From the NCBI GenBank assembly GCA_905221605.1, contig CAJNDS010002418.1:126001-184952 (forward strand): a stretch of 58,952 nt of DNA, in the 5' to 3' direction. Of this stretch, positions 1 through 11,644 are shown piece after piece (positions within the stretch are counted from its first letter, which is position 1; every line of letters starts with the position of its first letter). Source of the DNA: Symbiodinium natans. Lineage: Eukaryota > Sar > Dinophyceae > Suessiales > Symbiodiniaceae. Under the pieces are notes generated by a model, which ran no database searches, was not told where the DNA came from, and worked only from the letters and a program-made list of their open reading frames with translations. The position numbers were made by a program, and so were the translations under genes.

Positions 1-599
1 TGGAAGATGATGTTGATGCCTGCGCTAGGTCAGTAGCGAGGTTCGAGACAATCTTGTACAGCAAGAGTGACCACTGAACAGAGAGTATACGCTGCCATCG
101 CTTCATCTCAATACGGAGTCTAGACCTCTTGACTTGGGGCTAAGTCTGTAGTGCCGGTGATTCTGCGGTTGCTGTCTTGGCTGTCACTGAGTCACTGAGG
201 TCGCGGGGTCTGAGAAGTGCTTCACTCCAGTGCTTTCCATGGTTGTTGAGGATTGGATTTGGCGGTGGATAATTATTCGGTGTCGCGATGTCATTCTCTC
301 TCCACTTCTGCCAAGTCGAGGTACCCCTCGCGTGAAGGGGCTTGCATGATCTGAAAACTCGTAAATGTATCTTCCTTCTTTGACCACTTCTACCCCGCTT
401 GACTGCGGAACCAGGATGTAACGTCGGTATCACATCCTGACAACGTCCTAAAAGCTGCTATGCTCTGGATCAATTTCTGTAGTGCATGTACTGCTGTAGA
501 TGACTGTACATGGGCCGATTGTCCGCAGATCGTGCATGCCAGCTGCTTCAGCAGAGCACGCCTTCTTCCTTACTCTCTTCTTGCTGGTTTTGCGGACCT

Positions 600-2160
600 G
601 CACTGCATCGCGCAAACCATTCTGCACCCGCCAATAATTAAGCTGCCAAGGCAGATGAACACGTCAGCGGCCAGCCAGGCCTGCACGGCCCCCACATTCT
701 TCGCAGCCAATTTCCCGTTGACGTCCTCTGCGTCATCTTCCAGCTCGACCGTGATGCTTGCACTCTCATCGGCCTGATTGCCACGTTTGACATTGTAACA
801 AGTAGGTGGACTGACGGGCAGCGCCGTGAGGCCGTTGTGTCACGGATATGCAGAGACAGTCGGCCTTCTTCTTTCCAAGAAGCGCCCGTCGGAGCGCTTG
901 GCCGAGGCGGGCCGCACGTTCCCTCTCCACGTTCGCCTCGCCTCGGAGCCTCTCGGCCTCCAGCCTCAGCTTCCGCGCCTTGCGCGCAGCTGCCCCGGTC
1001 AGCTCTTCGCCAGCCGACCCCATCTCCGCCTAAAGCCAAAATCACACGATGAGACGATGGGACGAGATCCTCACGCCCTCCCCCCCCACCCCTCTCGCCT
1101 CGGCTTCCCTTGCTCTGGCTTCCAGCAGCTCTGCTTGCGCACACCCTCAGTGAGCAGGGAACTCAAAGAACAAACAGGCCAGTGGGCGTGCAAACCTGCA
1201 ACGCCAACAGTTTTCTGCCACTTGCCCCGCTTGCCCACTTGCTCTGGTCCCTTAACGATATTGCCCCACTTGCCCCACTTGCCGCACTTGCCCCGCTTCC
1301 CCGAAGCTCGGGTTGCGGGGTCGGGGCAATATCAATTAGCTCTTCCGGGCCACCAAGTGGGGCAAGTGAGAAGTGGGGAAAAGCAAGTGGGGCACGTGGG
1401 GGGGGCAACATCAGTTAATGGTTGCTGTGGGCGCTCGCAATGAAACAAGCTCCTGCATCAAGGCTGTTAAGTGCCAGCGCAGCAAAGTTCAATGTGATGA
1501 CTGTCCACTCGGGCCTGCAGTGACGGCAGCCTGCACAGCTGCATCCAGGCGTGCTTTGGCTTCTGCCCATTCGGCTGAGCCCTCCGATAAGGAGCGTAGC
1601 TCTTCCAGTTCCTCACGACATGTCTTGCACAGGTCGCAATGCGGTCATGCTAGTCTTGCAACGTGCACCAGAAGAGTGGCTCTGCTGACAAAGCTGCGCT
1701 GCGGACACTGTCCAAACCATCTCCCTGCTCTCCGGGCAATGGCTCCTCGACCTCAAAAATTGAATCAAGCTAACCCCAACAAGGCAAAGCCGAAAGTAGC
1801 AACTCGCACACTCGAGATATGACGCTGTACGCCTGGACGCAGGCGGATTCCTTTGTAGGCGACGCGACCAGCTGCACCCCGTCGATGCTCACCTGAAACA
1901 AGGGTCTTGCAGGACTGTGCTGGGCCAGGGTCACGGAACATGATCATAAATAGAGATGGTGGCAAAGGACCTCATCGTTGGGCAGGTTCTCGTCGAGAGT
2001 CTCCACCATGGCAAGCGGGCAGTCGGCCCATCTGGACACCGGTCCAGCTACAATGAGTTTCCTTCGTTCGAGTGTCGTGCAAACAAACCTCCGCATCACT
2101 GCATTTTCGGTTAGGGCAAGCTGCGAGCCGATCCCGGAAAAGGTGGTGAACAAGTTTGGA
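600..2160 (-). CDS. Exon cluster of an unrecognised coiled-coil protein with a hydrophobic segment
   Basis: I do not recognise this gene. Four minus-strand segments read like protein. About 1955-2155 contains 'FTTFSGIGSQLALTENAVMR'. About 1500-1645 contains 'CREELEELRSL' and 'AEAKARLDAAVQAAV'. The segment starting at 1029, after an AG at 1031-1030, is a heptad-rich helix with 'RKLRLEAERLRGEANVERER'. The segment starting at 773, after an AG at 775-774, contains 'ADESASITVELEDDAEDVNG' followed by the hydrophobic stretch 'WLAADVFICLGSLIIGG', a possible membrane segment. The segments lie in different frames and are separated by stops, as in a spliced gene. Acceptors of the form AG|G match other genes in this window. 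That they form one gene is inference; 5' and 3' ends were not found. No catalytic motif is visible. Confidence 0.45.
1200..1410. repeat. GC-rich inverted repeat built from CACTTGCCCC motifs
   Basis: CACTTGCCCCACTTG at 1267-1281 is matched by its exact reverse complement at 1354-1368. GATATTGCCCC at 1257-1267 is matched by its exact reverse complement at 1323-1333. The left half carries many (C/A)CTTGCCCC units and the right half the complementary GGGGCAAG units, so a transcript of either strand could fold into a long imperfect hairpin. A shorter relative lies near 23340-23440. Confidence 0.8.
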
Positions 2161-3559
2161 TAGAGCGCAGCAACCTACAGGTTGCTCACAAAAAGCGAAC
2201 AGTATGGCGATTGATGTTCAGCGGCGTCAGGTACGTGACTTGATTTGTGCGCTTGCCGAAGCTGGCGAAGCAAGAAATTGAACGCCGAGAGCACAATTTG
2301 TCACGTGAAGTGCGGCAAAACGCGTGACACACCTTTAGGCGGCCGAGACGAGAATCGCTGAGGGGACAGCGCACGCCGAACAAGGTTCCTTCACCCTCCC
2401 GAAATAGCCCGTCGCCCAAAAAGAACACAGCTGCAGGCAGGCACATGTTTGTTCAAAGTAGGCAGGAACGTGCCGGTCAGACTCGGCAAAAGCACGCGCA
2501 TGCGGAGCCGGAGGCACCCGGACAGAGCAGCCACCAACATGGCGGCAGCAAAGATGCTAGAACAATATTTCAGAAAACACGCCGCCCAATCCACTAAATC
2601 TCTCCCCAGGCATGCTTGTCTCAGAGGATCCCAGACCGGATCTATTTGTCAAGTTTGGATGAAGCTCACCGATGAAGCAGGGGCCAAGCAAAGCTCCCGG
2701 GTCCACGTTCCAGTTTCGGGCGAACACGCTGGGCCTGAAGACGAAAGAGTGAAGAGGGGCTCTTTTGCTGGGGTGTGAAGCAGAACATGACCATGCAAGC
2801 AAAGACCTGCAAGCAAAGAGGCGTTTATTTTGATCGCCCTGGGCAGGTGAGGCACTTTGGCCTCAGCTTCGGACAGTGAACTGCCGGGGCGCCAACATCT
2901 GGCTATGCACCGATGCCCTCGCTGGACAACTCATCGAGCCCCTCCGACGCGCAGTACGCAAGCCTCGGCTCTTGCAAGGCTTCCAGCCGCCAATGTGAGC
3001 CTCATGTCAGCCTCACGTGCGCACGATTGAGCACGTGTAGGTAGCTGGCAGTTCTTGGGTCTCCGGGGGCATGGACATGTTCGGCGGCTTCTGGGACGGA
3101 TCCTGGTGCCACTGTCGCATTCGCGCCTCAAAGAGCAGTGGTACCCCAGGTGTCACAAAGAAGGATGTTCTGCGAACCTGGGCTCCGGACAACAAGCCCG
3201 GCTTGTATATTGGTCACACGCCAACCTGGCCTGGCTATCCAAGACTGTACAAAAGAGCCTGTCAGGGCATGGTCCCTGGGTCCCTGGCACCAAGCGGAAG
3301 CGCACCTGGTGGATTTTGACGAAGTCTAGATGTCTACAGAGGATGTATGTATACACCACAAACACTTGCGGACCATCAGGTCTGCCGCAAAACGTCTAGG
3401 AAGCAGCCCAGCAGAAGACCTGGCAATTTGAGGACCGACCCATGTATGCACGAAAGTCTAAATCACCAGGTTCACGTGGTCTGTGGGCGCACTTTTCACC
3501 CTGCGAGGCCAATTGCGCTTCTCGGCGTTTAGCATCCTTCATGTCCTTCGCGATTGAGG
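2161..3559. other. Interval with no gene I can defend
   Basis: Short open frames occur on both strands, but none shows a recognisable domain, a convincing splice context or a clear strand preference. It may contain introns, UTRs or small exons. Confidence 0.4.
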
Positions 3560-3589
3560 GGTGGGATGAATCAATTCAATGACCATACT

Positions 3590-4135
3590 TTCACTTGTTC
3601 AGTCATCCTGTGACGCCCGAAACTCTGACTGTTCCTGCAGCCTCAGGTCAGCTTGTCTCAAGAGAGTCTCAAGATGTCTCAAGCGACTCATTATGCGACT
3701 CACAAAACCAGACAGTGAAGGCTTATGGGCTGAGGCTCCAGCACTTTGGCTCGCATATTTTGCAGCTCCTCCAGGACCTTCCGGCCACATCAGGCCCCCA
3801 TCGCTCGCACGTTCTGCCAAAGCTGGGCGGCGCACGGGCCCTGTTGGGGCCTTGATGTATGCCATCTTGGCTCGCCAAGCATTGCTTTCCTCAGGTTGTC
3901 TGACGAGGCCGCAGGACCTGACATCTGGTCCACCTGGTCTCGGCCGCTGGCTCCGCTTTCCCTCCACTGGATGTCCATGTCCTTTTCCACCTCTTTGACA
4001 AAGCCTTGAGCTTGCTGTGACGCCTCGAGGCTAGAATGGTTGGAAGCGATTGCGACGATGCCACAGACATCCGACCGCCAACCTTGTCATCCATTAGGAC
4101 AAAGCCATCGGCAGGCAGCATGCATTCTTCTGCCT
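3590..4135 (-). CDS. Exon cluster of an unrecognised coiled-coil protein
   Basis: Three minus-strand segments have coding character. Around 3790-4030 the frame reads 'LEASQQAQGFVKEVEKDMDI' and continues through 'SSDNLRKAMLGEPRWH'. Around 3735-3790 it reads 'KVLEELQNMRAKVLEPQP'. At 3599-3690 it reads 'SRLRHLETLLRQADLRLQEQ' and ends at a stop near 3599. Charged heptads suggest coiled coil. The segments lie in different frames, so splicing is assumed. Another stretch at about 4030-4130 ('FVLMDDKVGGRMSVASSQS') may be an upstream exon. No family is recognised and no start codon could be chosen. It could belong to the same gene as the segment near 4.65 kb. Confidence 0.4.
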
Positions 4136-4611
4136 CATATGGTGTGGACATAAGCAATCCAACACAGCAAGGACCTCTGTCGCTGTTGTCTGTGCATGTT
4201 TTAGTTCTTGCCTGCTTCGGATCCATGGCGCAAGCACCGGCCTGGCCACACAACGTTTCACAGGGGTTCCCTCCGACAAGATGTGAATTGCGAGGAATTG
4301 TTAGGGATATCACGCCAGGCCCACTCGGTTGTCTAGCCGTGAGAAGCCTGCAGTGCGTAGCAACCTGGGCGTTGCAGCGGCTGCATTGAGGTTCAAGATT
4401 TCCGGGACGTGTTGAGATGCTGCAGGGCAAGGGCGTTCCAAGTGCTTGCGTCAGTGTTGCTGCTTGTCTCTCTGAGCCTGAAACAAGCCGGTTGCTGGAG
4501 CCATTGGCATGTGCATCTCCGTGGTGAGCACGAGTGCAGTCCTCCGTACCACATAGTGAGAAAACAACGGACGCAAGTAAGAACACACAAAGGAAATTGA
4601 TCAAAACGGCC

Positions 4612-4692
4612 CTTACTGCGTGCAGAGGAACTCCAGCATCTCCTCCTGCAGTACCTCGGAGAGGTCTGAGAGGAAAAGCTCGGCAGGCTCCC
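4612..4692 (-). CDS. Single probable exon, unknown protein
   Basis: The minus strand reads 'GEPAELFLSDLSEVLQEEML' followed by EFLCT, and is followed at once by GTAAGG, a plausible GT donor. The amphipathic acidic helix is typical of dinoflagellate coiled-coil proteins. Neither a start nor a partner exon was identified; the cluster at 3.6-4.1 kb lies downstream on the same strand and may be its continuation. Confidence 0.35.
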
Positions 4693-4789
4693 CTCTTTGG
4701 CCTCGCACTCGCCTCTTAGGGCTCGGCTCCCGCGACAATGGAAACAGCCGTGCCGACCATCAAACGGATCCTTCGGCTTAGTTTGCCAA

Positions 4790-4858
4790 GCGTCGCTTGC
4801 ACACTGCTTGCACACTGCTTGCACACTGCTTGCACACTGCTTGCACACTGCTTGCACA
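4790..4858. repeat. Short tandem repeat, 11-bp unit ACACTGCTTGC
   Basis: About six head-to-tail copies of ACACTGCTTGC with almost no divergence. The 11-bp period shifts the frame at each copy, so a coding role is unlikely. Confidence 0.95.
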
Positions 4859-5346
4859 CTCAGGCCGGTGCTGGTTGTAGAGAAAGAACTGGCCGCGAAG
4901 AACGATTCTCAGCAGTTTGCCTGCGTGTCTCGACATGTCTCGAGCAAAGCCTCCCTCGATGCACACCAAGGGCTGGCAAAGCATGAGTCATGTAGACCAG
5001 TTGCCCGCTAATCCGCCAAGGTCGGGGCTACAAGCGCGGTGCCTGGGGAGAGCTCACCTTTCCTAATCCTGTGCATCGCGATCTCACTCTCCCAGTGCAC
5101 TGGTTCCACCACTACCAGCCACTCCCGCTTCCAGCACCAGATGCGCACAGGCCAGCCTCTCAGCGGTACCACCCTCACCGCCTCCCCACCATTTAAACAG
5201 CCCTATGGTTGCAAAATCAATGGCCCTCCGGCGTGCCAGTCCATCCCACACCACCCTCAGCAAACTCCCCCTTCCTTCGGAATGCTGGAAGTTCAGGAAC
5301 CTCTCACTTTTAAAATACATTTGTTAACTCGGACTCTCTCAGGATC

Positions 5347-5769
5347 TCAGCCCCAAGCCTGTCGAAGCCCCCCTAAGCTCTCGACTCCCAGCCCCTTCTG
5401 CAAAGTCATTGAGTTGATATACAGGGTCAGCTGATGTCGGCTCCTTCGAACGCACATATGCTGTGCCCTCTCAAAGCCACGAGTAGAAACGGCCGTCGGA
5501 CACTCTGCGAAAACTGCACGCGACGTTAGTCTTGTTGGAGGTTGCTTAAACCTGATTGCCCTTTGTGCCAGTACGACTTGGCCTTCTGCGTCTTGCGCGC
5601 GTGACGATTTAGAGGGCTCAGCATTTGGAATTTGCAGGTTCCCAGTTCCCGGGCTCCTGGATCCGTGGGATGCTGTCAGGAAAGCTAGCCAGAAAAGCCA
5701 CCTTTCACAGAGCTTCCGCGCACCTTCCGCTGAAGCCCGGAAACGCGAAACAAATACAAAAACTAACAT
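5347..5769 (-). CDS. Hypothetical 140-residue open frame
   Basis: An uninterrupted minus-strand frame that begins with an ATG followed by VFVFVSRFR and ends with 'LYINSMTLQKGLGVESLGG'. It has a hydrophobic N-terminal third, but no domain is recognisable. An overlapping plus-strand frame (5039-5434) is also open, so the coding strand is uncertain. It may be 3' UTR or intron. Confidence 0.2.
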   Translation of the reverse strand: MLVFVFVSRFRASAEGARKLCERWLFWLAFLTASHGSRSPGTGNLQIPNAEPSKSSRAQDAEGQVVLAQRAIRFKQPPTRLTSRAVFAECPTAVSTRGFERAQHMCVRRSRHQLTLYINSMTLQKGLGVESLGGLRQAWG

Positions 5770-6018
5770 CTCTTCCGTCCGGCTTCCGTTACGTGCTCGA
5801 GGTCAAAAGCACTTCAGAAGCATAAGCCTGTCCCAAGTGTCCCAAGACTTCAAGCGGGGAGAGCAGGGGATCCAGGGCCTTCCAGTGTGGGCTCCACCGA
5901 GATCATGTGCATGGTGCTCTGCCTCGGAGTGTTCTGTGCAATTCACGTCCTACACAGTCCTAAGAGCCTAAGAGCTCAAGTGCGACACATAGGGGGAGCC
6001 CAAGGGGCATCAAAAGTT

Positions 6019-6066
6019 GCATCATGGTGCATCATGGTGCATCATGGTGCATCATGGTGCATCATT
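6019..6066. repeat. Short tandem repeat, 10-bp unit TGCATCATGG
   Basis: Nearly five perfect copies of TGCATCATGG. No function is apparent. Confidence 0.95.
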
Positions 6067-6639
6067 TCGTGTCAAAGGAGAAGAAGCAGGCGTGTGTGAT
6101 TTAGTGCGAAAGTTGAGCACGTGCCGGCGACTTGGCGAGCGGCGTGTGCTTCAAGACGTGGTCGGGTCGAGTCCGCCAGGTGCCACTGGAAGTGTCCTGA
6201 ACGCACGAAAGGCACGATGTGGTGCAGAGAACCGCTCTTGCCCAATTGGGATTCTTCGCTCCTTGGCGCACACCTCGACCCAAGGGCCTTGTCCTTTGGG
6301 CCCTTCTGGGGAGACATCGACCTAACATCTGATGGCGCATGCACGGAGGCCTTCCGGCGAAACGGATCGGATGCAAAACTGGGATCGCCCAGGCTAAGGA
6401 GCCAGCTTCGCCGGCCAGTGTGGTGTGCGCGGCATCTTCCACCGCGTCCTGCCTGGGACTCGCGCGGAAGCCACAGAAAGTCAGAACATGCCAAGCGACT
6501 CAAGAAACCACTTGGGCCGAATGCACAGCGCCAGCATCATCGTGCACGGACACCTTGGCTGAATCTCCGCTCCTACGTAGTGGCCCTAGTATTCACAAAA
6601 TTGAGAACATGTATGACTTAACTGGAACAAGGAACAAGG

Positions 6640-7290
6640 AACAAGGAACCCGAGCCCGTGGCATCATCAACAGGGTCATTCAAAGGCCCCTGTCCTGCCA
6701 CTGCCACTCTGGACTCCATGCTATCCAGCCCTTTCGAACCTCTCCCCACCTTCACTGTCAGCTGGCACCTGCAACTACAAGTCTCCGTCACATCTCCTTG
6801 CGCGGTCTCTCTACGGTCTCCCTGCGGGCCTGGGCCTTCGCCTCTTCCCTGCGCAACATCGCACGAATCATCGCGCACGGCGTTGTGCAAAAAAGGTCGT
6901 CGGAGAGCAAGGCTTCGAGGCCCGGGCTCCGCGGGCTCCGCGGGCTCGGTTGCCGGAGGCGCTTCCGGCTCCAGAGCCTCGGCCTCCACGAAACATGTCT
7001 CACGCATTTCACTGCATCTCACTCATATGTGGTTTTCGCTACATACCAAGCATTCATACACTCGAAACACACTCAAGTTTCTCGAAAGCAGAACCCCCTT
7101 CAACCTTCAACGAGAGCGCCGCCTTGCGTTTCACGCCCTTCCGCTTGTCCTTTCCTTTGTCCTTTCCTTTGCCTTTGCCCTTTCCCTTGCCTTTTGCTTT
7201 GCCTTTCCCCTTGCTCTCACCTGCGCGTTCCACCAGAGCTTTGAGCCTGCTTCGTGCATCTCGTACTGAGCTAGACCCCGCCTTCAGGCT
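6640..7290 (-). CDS. Exons of a Lys-Gly-rich protein, unrecognised
   Basis: Two minus-strand segments read as low-complexity protein. About 7090-7270 contains 'RSRLKALVERAGES' and then a run of Lys-Gly dipeptides ending in 'KRKGVKRKAALSLKVEGG'. About 6880-6985 contains 'EALEPEAPPATEPAEPAEPG'. A basic tract followed by an acidic Pro-Ala-Glu tract resembles nucleic-acid or chromatin-binding tails, but no folded domain is visible. The segments lie directly downstream of the pseudouridine synthase exons on the same strand, so they could be its C-terminal exons or a separate gene. I could not find the C-terminal Pus1 motif (consensus GQSF..HQIRKM) here. Confidence 0.4.
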
Positions 7291-7369
7291 TCCTGGGCAA
7301 GCAGTCAGAAGCCTAGGGCCGGTCATGAAACGGCACGAACGTCACTGCTCCACACAAAAACACGGATCT

Positions 7370-10215
7370 CAAAGGGGCCTTCAGGCGCGTGTAGTTGTGA
7401 AAGGAGTGGCAACCTTGCCGGGACTTTGTCAGGACTTTGTAGGGACTCCAACAGGCTCCTGCAAGCGCGCCTTCGAAGCGTCGCATGACTGCTTCCAGCT
7501 TTGCTGCCAAAGCAGCCTCAACGAGCTCAAGCCGCAGTAAGCGTGTCTCTTGCCAGAGTCGTGAGTGCATCTCTCTTCGAGCTGCAAGAAAATGATCCAA
7601 GCAACTGCAGAAACTTGGTCATTTTCCGCGGAGCCTCAATTTTGAAACATGTGCCGCCGAAAGTAAATTGGCATGTGCTTCGTACATCTGAGGAGGCCAC
7701 CGAGTGGCGTTGCGAGATGTGTCGGGAGAATGTACTCATACCTGCTACATGCCATTAAGGCGGCAGCCTCTCTGTGTGAATGACTGTCGAGGGCACTCGC
7801 GCCAGGAACATGCCTCAAGAGCACTGAAAGGATTTGTGGGCACCGAAACCGCCACACGGATTGAAAGGCCACTCAATCGTGCCAAATCGGCGATGTCCGA
7901 TCAAGTTTAGGACGAGCTGCATGCTTGGCATCGAAGCTGTTGGGCACCTTCTTGGCACTGAAGCAGCGAATATCCTCTGGCCTGAAGCAGCTCGAATCTG
8001 CAGAGTGAGCTAATGGAGTGTGGCACAGAAGCAATGGGGTGCCTTTGTGTGGGGGGCACTATGGGTCACTGTTAGAGCCCGTGGTCCCAGGTTCTTTGCC
8101 ACCCAGCTTCAACCCTTTGCAACTTGCGAGAGTAATAGTGGGGCGTTGCACACACGTGCAAAGACTCAGCAGCGCGTTTCGCTTGAGCGCGCCTTGCACG
8201 GACCTGGTGCGTATCTTGCAGACTTCTGCGTGTGTTTTATGGTTCGGGACCTCGCCTAAGACGAAGATATCGCACAGCTCAAGGCCTTTGAAGAACATGG
8301 CGCATCTCAGATCAGGCGTGTTGTGGTCGCGGACTTTGGGGGGGGGGGTCGCTTGCACGGACCTTGCACGCTTGTTCAGCGCGCAACAAACACCAACACA
8401 AAGGTTTGGGACGGCACCTGTAGACCCGAGTTCGGTCAGCCAACACAGTCACGGCTGCTTTGCATCTCTGTGGTTTTGATCTTGCTAGCAAACTTATCAC
8501 CGCCACTGCGTCCTGCATTGACCTGAATCATTAAGATGTGACTTGGTCTTTGACAGCCGCATTGTTCAATATGTCTGTGAGCTGGCAGATCATCTTCTGT
8601 TTAAAGCCGCCATCGGTGCCCCATGCCCAGTGGCCGGGCACCGTCTTGCCACACATTTGCCACCATACCTGGTGCCTGCTAGCGGTGCTCTTCGTCAGAC
8701 ACCACCAGCAGTACAGAGTCAAGAGATGGGAACCAGCACCAGCAGCGCGCTAAAACTAAGCTTACGACAAGCCGTCGTTGATTTGGTCAACCAATTCTGC
8801 GACGAGACAAGGCGCACCAACTCCGAACGCTACTGCACTTGGACTGTAAGGGAGGGCCTCGGCTGAAGCCAATTTCGTCGATGCTGTCTGGTGTCACGCA
8901 AAGCCGCGCTGAAATCACCAGGCGGAGCGCGCTGACCTCGGACAAGCGATGATTCCGGGTTGCTGACCTCATTCTTTGGTGGTGTCTTTGGAACTCTCAG
9001 GATGGAGGAGGGGGGAGGGCGGGGGGAAAAGGCACCCCAGACCCCTTAAAGCCTTCAGCCCGTGATTCACCCGGCGCACAGCCGAACCCAAACCTCGCTC
9101 ACAGGTTTCAGGCGGTGGTTCACCCGCGCCCCCTCGAGGCCCGAAACCTCGCCCCAGCATGAGTACTACCATGCGCACACCATCAAACAGAAACAGTTGT
9201 TATTCTGGGATTGGGAAGGCAGTGCAATACCGCACCCGGTAGAACCTTTAGGGCTGAGAGTCATGGATCCTGAGGGCAGTGTTGGGAAACCCCAACAAGA
9301 AGGTTGAATGGCTTGACCTGCGGTCGGTCGGACAAAGCTTTGTTGTAAGATTGTAAGGCAGCCGACCCCAGCATCTGTCCGGCTTGATCGGCTCCAGCCA
9401 ACCTGACGACACCACAGGGGTCTCGAGCGCATGGTGCCGAGCCTTGCAACCCGGGTGCCTTCTGCTCCAACTTTTGAGAGTTGATGTCGCTGACAATGCC
9501 AGCTTTCACCAAGGCCACGCGCAGCAGCTCCTACAAAAATTATTTTACTTCGAACATCCCCACCCTCTTTTGGCAGAGATACTCTGCGGTTGGGCACTCC
9601 AGGGCCATTCTGGGGTTGGGCACTCCAGGGAGACTCTGGGGTTGGGCACTTTAGGGAGACTCTGAACCTCTAAGAATTGGCACTCCCAGACTCTGGGGCT
9701 GGGCACTTTGGGGACACTCTGGGGTTGGGCACTCCAGGAAGAAGGTGGGCAATTCGGGGACACTGTGGGGTTGGGCAGTCCATGCAGACTCTGAGGTTGG
9801 GCACTAGGGAGACACTGGGGCGGGACACCAGGGACACTCTAGAGTCGGGCACTCCAGGGACATTTTGGGGCTGGGCACTCCAGGAGGGATGAGCGAGGGA
9901 GTAGACCGGGCGAGGAGAAGAGTTGAGTTTAAAATCTACAACCCCGCACCGAGGGTGGGGAACAAAAGTAATGCGAAAGAGCTATCTTCACATGGGTCTG
10001 CGCATAGCGATTGTCACAGAATTCGCGAAGACGCGAAGAGCCTCCACGGACTTCTTGGTTGCTGATGGCTCCACCTCTGGATTGATCATGAGTCCCCGAT
10101 ACCTGGCCGGAACTTTCGAAAAGTGCAAGCGAACAGCGGCAGCGTTGTCTCCACCTTGTTCCGATGAAGCCAATGACAATCGCCATCTTCCGCTTGACAC
10201 GCTTCTTCCCATCAC
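7370..10215 (-). CDS. tRNA pseudouridine synthase, Pus1/TruA family (multi-exon, 5' and 3' ends not fixed)
   Basis: This family converts specific uridines in tRNA, and in some mRNAs, to pseudouridine using one catalytic aspartate. The exons are ordered as in the family. 10215-10155 reads 'KKRVKRKMAIVIGFIGTR'. 10102-10042 reads 'YRGLMINPEVEPSATKKSVE'. 9530-9459 reads 'ELLRVALVKAGIVSDINSQK'. From 9402, 'VGWSRSSRTDAGV' carries the catalytic RTD.GV motif. About 8845-8765 reads 'SAVAFGVGAPCLVAELVDQI'. About 8600-8640 reads 'GFKQKMIC'. About 7755-7690 reads 'RYEYILPTHLATPLGG', the R.Y.Y.LPT motif. About 7420-7370 reads 'GCHSFHNYTRLKAPL', the G.HSFHNYT motif. Three introns can be placed exactly: 10154-10103 (GT-AG, 52 nt), 10041-9531 (GC-AG) and 9458-9403 (GC-AG, 56 nt). 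The GQSF..HQIRKM exon was not found. Alternative: another member of the Pus1/Pus3 group. Confidence 0.85.
9590..9895. repeat. Degenerate G-rich minisatellite inside a Pus1 intron
   Basis: About ten diverged units built on 'GTTGGGCACTCCAGGGAGAC' followed by TCTGGG, with period variation. It lies inside the GC-AG intron 9531-10041 of the pseudouridine synthase gene. Confidence 0.9.
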
Positions 10216-10268
10216 CTGTCGGTCGAAAAACGGCCGAGACACATGTCAGATGACAATTTTTCCTCTTG

Positions 10269-10350
10269 AAAAAACACGCCCCCCCCCCCCGCCCCGCCCC
10301 CCCCCCCCCGCCCCCCGCCCCCCCCCCCCGCCCCCCCCCGCCCCCCCCAA
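10269..10350. repeat. Homopolymer-like C tract
   Basis: An almost pure run of C interrupted by single G residues, ending in an A run. It lies just upstream, on the minus strand, of the first identified Pus1 exon. On the minus strand it is a G tract with quadruplex potential. Confidence 0.95.
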
Positions 10351-10829
10351 AAAAAAAAGACGGGAAAGGAAGAGGCCTTCATCGGCATCCCCGTCGGCTT
10401 CGGCATCCTCGCGGGCTTACGGTTCTCCAGTAGCTACCGAGAGAGGCCCCGCTGGTCACTAAAGCTCTTTTCAAGGGATCCTGCGCCTGCTGGGCCTCCA
10501 TGGCATGTCGCTTCTCACAGCTCCCACACTCCGCTACGCTAATAGAAAAATGCGCGCTAAGAGCGCGCGAGTAGAAGCTGGCTAATCACTTATGTCACTT
10601 ATACCTATCCAGCGCACATGGCAAAGACATTGCGAACTTCCAGCATGCGAAGAATCATCTATGGCAAGACTCGTGGAGTTGTCACCGGTGGCTTGTGGCT
10701 GGTCGAACCCCGTTGGATGGCTGCAGGGATGTGGAACGATTCTTTTAGACTTTCTCGAGCTCCTTGCATCCAAAAACCCGACAGCAATCAACCGAAATTG
10801 CCAAGAGGAGTCATCCTTTAAGTCTTGCA

Positions 10830-11369
10830 CTACTTTGTGATGTGATCATCGTCGTCGCGCATGCACCACAAATCCCACAAATGCCAGCGACAATGTGATT
10901 CAGAACCTGCCGGGGAAGCACGTAAGGTTTTAGGAGGGTCAAAGAAATTGCTGGAAGTTTGAAGTGGTTTGGCTAACAATCTGCTCATGCTTGTCTCGTT
11001 CTCTTCCTCAAGCGTATGCGTGGTCTCCGCACACGATTTTCTCGTCTGCCCCCTGAGGCGCGGAACAGGCTGAACAGGCTCTTGTAGGACTTGAAGAGAC
11101 GCAGACATCTCTGAGAGGAGCGTCCGCGCGGCTTCATCGAAGGACGAGCGCTTTGGCAGTGTGTACAAGGGCCTCTGGTGGCTGGACACTTCGCCACCCA
11201 GAGGACCCATGACATATTGCGCCTGGAGAAGTCTGAACAGCTTCGCTCCTGCCGCCGTCAACTCCCGGGCTGCCTGTTTGCTCAGGGCAGTGGGGCCATC
11301 GGACTCTGCCTTCACATCTTTGAGCTCCTGCACATGGAGCTGCTCCTGACCGAGGCTGGAACCAATCAC
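10830..11369 (-). CDS. Unrecognised coiled-coil ORF (179 residues)
   Basis: One of the longer continuous minus-strand frames outside repeats. Coding character is strong from 'EQLHVQELKDVKAESDGPTA' through 'SKQAARELTAAGAKLFRLLQ' to 'SFDEAARTLLSEMSASLQVL'. The sequence before EQLHV ends in CTCGGTCAG, a plausible acceptor, so the upstream ATG may not be the true start. The first half is a predicted amphipathic helix. The last part, after 'LEEENETSMSRLLAKPL', looks less constrained and may be intron read-through. A further open stretch at 11381-11644 ('FVCEYEILSSILCNS') could be an upstream exon. No family recognised. Confidence 0.45.
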   Translation of the reverse strand: MIGSSLGQEQLHVQELKDVKAESDGPTALSKQAARELTAAGAKLFRLLQAQYVMGPLGGEVSSHQRPLYTLPKRSSFDEAARTLLSEMSASLQVLQEPVQPVPRLRGQTRKSCAETTHTLEEENETSMSRLLAKPLQTSSNFFDPPKTLRASPAGSESHCRWHLWDLWCMRDDDDHITK

Positions 11370-11644
11370 TATTCACCCAATCATGCTTCAGCTTGTGCTA
11401 GCAGTAACTCGGGTGGGGCCATGTGGGGCCCTGGTAGCTCTTTAGGGATTCGTATCAGTGGTGTCAGCCGAGGGCGACTATTGCACAGGATGGAAGAAAG
11501 AATCTCATATTCGCAGACAAAGGAGCTCGTGAGAGGAACAAAGCCACTCAGTGGAAAAACTGCCTGAACAAACATCCTGAGAGGGCGGGAGCGGGGTGGT
11601 CTCGGCCAGATGCCAGCCACTGAAGCCGACTCCAAAGAAAGCAT

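Noticed and set aside
6800-6860. MIRAML stretch as the missing Pus1 HQIRKM motif
   Set aside because: The preceding GQSF-type residues and histidine are absent; it reads as part of a charged helix.
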